7,520 nucleotides of DNA from NCBI GenBank assembly GCA_050692195.1, contig JBOGVA010000066.1, positions 1-7,520 of the forward strand. Reading direction: 5' to 3'. The stretch comes from JBOGVA01 sp050692195. Its GTDB lineage: Bacteria; Actinomycetota; UBA4738. Positions 6,578 through 7,520 of the stretch are shown here, one piece after another (the stretch's first letter is position 1; each line of letters opens with the position of its first letter). Both the position numbers and the translations under genes were made by a program. The notes under the pieces were generated by a model that was not told the DNA's origin, did not search any database, and saw nothing but the letters and a program-made list of their open reading frames with translations.

Positions 6578-6781
6578 CGATTCCCCTCCCGCTGGTCGGT
6601 GTGTTCCGCCATTTCTACGCCGGCCGCGAGTTCCTCGCAAAGGTCGCCCCACATGGCCGGCGGGCGGAACGGGTACACTCCGGATCGAGTGAGGCCAGGC
6701 GCGTCGGCCGGGCCGCGTGGGCTTCCCCAGCCGACCGGCGTACGTCCCCGACCGCGCTTCCCCCAGAACGGAGGTAGAAGC
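6578..6781. promoter_or_regulatory. divergent promoter region between PPOX and Asp-rich protein genes
   Basis: This is the longest non-coding stretch (204 nt). On the minus strand, TTGCGA (6634-6639) and TAGAAA (6611-6616) with a 17-nt spacer are a fair candidate promoter for the PPOX-exonuclease unit, giving a leader of about 27 nt. On the plus strand, TACACT at 6674-6679 preceded by GGG is the best -10 for the Asp-rich gene, with no recognisable -35. It would leave a leader of roughly 95 nt. No riboswitch was recognised. Assignments are by eye and weak. Confidence 0.3.
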
Positions 6782-7021
6782 ATGGACAGAGATGGAGCCG
6801 CATCCCTGACGGATCAAGAGATCAAGACAATCTGGCCGGGCAAGAGCGGCTCGCACAGGCCCGGCTTGGCCCGGACTGAGGACGCGGACAGCCGGGACGC
6901 CGATGTGGATGAGACCGACAAGGATGCGACGGACACCGACGCCGAGGATCCAGACACCGACACGGCGGACAAGGATTCGGACACCATCGACAAGGATTCC
7001 GACGAGGCCGACACGGCGTAG
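6782..7021 (+). CDS. small Asp-rich protein with DxDxDxx heptads; possible substrate/precursor of adjacent cupin_4 oxygenase
   Basis: A 79-residue protein not assigned to any family. The start ATG 6782 is fixed by a near-ideal GGAGG (6770-6774) 7 nt upstream; the frame is open further left only as an antisense shadow of the PPOX gene. Residues 1-33 form a mixed, partly basic head, including LTDQEIKTIWPGKSGSHRPG (9-28). Residues 34-79 hold 19 Asp and no Cys or aromatic residue. Every Asp is followed by another 2 or 3 residues later. From residue 56 the pattern becomes three consecutive DxDxDxx heptads (56-62, 63-69, 70-76) plus D77. The DxDxD spacing recalls calcium-binding loops of thrombospondin-3 or dockerin type, but the usual Gly is absent. 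No signal peptide is seen. The stop lies 24 nt before a cupin_4 oxygenase gene. The head/tail division suggests a leader plus repetitive modified region, which is inference. A simple acidic disordered protein is the alternative. Confidence 0.75.
   Translation: MDRDGAASLTDQEIKTIWPGKSGSHRPGLARTEDADSRDADVDETDKDATDTDAEDPDTDTADKDSDTIDKDSDEADTA
6917..6997 (+). repeat. degenerate 21-bp coding repeat in Asp-rich tail
   Basis: The 9-mer GACAAGGAT occurs at 6917-6925, 6968-6976 and 6989-6997. The last two are exactly 21 bp apart and continue into near-identical sequence (GACAAGGATTCSGAC, S = G or C). The 21-bp period corresponds to the protein heptad DxDxDxx, suggesting growth by in-frame duplication. 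Confidence 0.7.
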
Positions 7022-7041
7022 CTTCGGCCGAGCGGCTGAAG
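7022..7041 (+). promoter_or_regulatory. intercistronic hairpin sequestering the cupin gene ribosome binding site
   Basis: CTTCGGCC (7022-7029) pairs with GGCTGAAG (7034-7041) through 8 pairs, one of them a G-U wobble, around a GAGC loop. The hairpin begins at the base after the TAG stop (7019-7021) of the Asp-rich gene. Its 3' arm contains most of the GAAGG Shine-Dalgarno element (7038-7042) of the next ATG at 7046. A ribosome finishing the upstream gene would melt it, so it is a plausible translational-coupling switch. It lacks a T-run, so it is not a typical terminator. Confidence 0.55.
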
Positions 7042-7045
7042 GTCG

Positions 7046-7520
7046 ATGACCCGCCCGGAGGCCGGGGCACTCGAGCGTTGCGTGGGAAGCGGCCAGCGCT
7101 TCCTCGATCGTTTCTGGACGAGGGCGCCCCTCCATCACCGAGACCCTGGAGGCCAGAGCTTCGACGACCTCCTGACGCTGTCCGGCGTCGATCACATCCT
7201 CTCGACGATGTCCCTTCGGACGCCCGCCTTCCGACTGGTCAAGGACGGTGCGACCCTCGATCCCGGCTCCTACACCAAGACCGGACGAACGGGATCGACC
7301 GACATCTCCGGCCTGGCAGATCCCGCCCGAATCTTCCAGCAATTCCAGCAGGGAGCCACGATCGTGCTCCAGGGGATGCACCGGTACTGGGCTCCCCTGG
7401 CACGGTTCTGCCGGGATCTGGAGCTGGTCCTCAGCCACCCCACACAGGCCAACGCCTACATCACGCCGCCCGGCTCCCGAGGCCTGGCCATCCATAGCGA
7501 CTCGCACGACGTGTTCGTCC
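7046..7520 (+). CDS. cupin_4 (JmjC-like) Fe(II)/2-oxoglutarate oxygenase, N-terminal part, cut by window end
   Basis: An open frame of 158 codons from ATG 7046 runs off the right edge without a stop. The translation fits the N-terminal portion of cupin_4 proteins, the family containing the ribosomal oxygenases YcfD/RoxA (arginine hydroxylase of ribosomal protein L16) and MINA53/NO66. Landmarks are FLDRFWTRAPLHHRD (residues 19-33), the RLVKDG strand (63-68), YTKTG (76-80) and NAYITPPGSRGLAIHSDSHD (136-155). His150 and Asp152 match the iron-binding HxD; the third ligand would lie beyond the window. The start is chosen because it gives the usual short N-terminus and has GAAGG 3 nt upstream, albeit close. 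No alternative in-frame start has a better site. It follows the Asp-rich gene by 24 nt in the same direction, implying one operon. Its substrate is unknown: the neighbour is a candidate, a ribosomal protein the conservative alternative. Confidence 0.85.
   Translation, partial: MTRPEAGALERCVGSGQRFLDRFWTRAPLHHRDPGGQSFDDLLTLSGVDHILSTMSLRTPAFRLVKDGATLDPGSYTKTGRTGSTDISGLADPARIFQQFQQGATIVLQGMHRYWAPLARFCRDLELVLSHPTQANAYITPPGSRGLAIHSDSHDVFV

Noticed and set aside
39..6780. Identical 11-mer GGAGGTAGAAG at 39-49 and 6770-6780
   Set aside because: Half of it is an ordinary Shine-Dalgarno site, and the shared tail of five bases is too short to argue for common regulation.
6149..6781. Plus-strand open frame upstream of the Asp-rich gene
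   Set aside because: It is a shadow of the PPOX gene and intergenic DNA in high-GC sequence. The strong GGAGG at 6770 defines the real start.
6578..7507. Long minus-strand open frame continuous with the PPOX gene, giving a 448-residue protein
   Set aside because: Only residues encoded by 6161-6577 show family similarity. ATG 6577 has a strong ribosome binding site, and the upstream part is antisense to the Asp-rich and cupin_4 genes.

Overview
The window is GC-rich, densely coded bacterial DNA, and nothing in it indicates a phage, plasmid or transposon. Actinomycetota (or a deep-branching uncultured relative) is the best guess. The reasons are a PPOX-fold protein of the F420-associated actinobacterial type, a stand-alone actinobacterial-style 5'-3' exonuclease, an RsbW-like ATPase-fold protein, GTG start usage and good Shine-Dalgarno sites. 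This is inference from gene content; no marker gene is present.

Layout, left to right. (1) 55-806, plus strand: a two-gene sulfur-relay operon of a TusA-family carrier and a DsrE2-family partner. (2) 858-2939, minus strand: a full-length DUF255/YyaL (SPATA20-like) protein, with a thioredoxin-like domain followed by an (alpha/alpha)6 barrel, converging on the sulfur genes. (3) 3087-4673, plus strand, divergent from YyaL: a secreted or anchored M23 metallopeptidase with signal peptide, an unrecognised N-terminal domain, a Pro/Asp/Glu repeat linker, an intact zinc site and a C-terminal membrane helix. (4) 4684-5094, minus strand, convergent with the peptidase: a small RsbW-like HATPase protein whose N-box asparagine is missing. 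It is preceded by a plausible promoter with a perfect palindrome in its spacer. (5) 5249-6577, minus strand: a PPOX flavin/F420 oxidoreductase followed 24 nt later by a 5'-3' exonuclease, probably one transcript. (6) 6782 to the right edge, plus strand, divergent from group 5: a 79-residue protein with a strictly patterned Asp-rich tail, then a cupin_4 (JmjC-like, Fe(II)/2-oxoglutarate oxygenase family) gene that runs off the window.

The most interesting unit is group 6. The small protein has a neutral/basic head and a 46-residue tail in which Asp recurs every 2 or 3 residues and settles into DxDxDxx heptads. It has a near-ideal ribosome binding site and lies 24 nt upstream of a putative protein hydroxylase. 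Almost all of that gap is a hairpin that buries the hydroxylase's Shine-Dalgarno site, as expected for translational coupling. This looks like a candidate substrate/precursor plus modifying-oxygenase pair; the biochemical link is inference.

No intergenic stretch exceeds 300 bases (the longest is 204). No tRNA, rRNA, CRISPR array, IS element or classical intrinsic terminator was seen.
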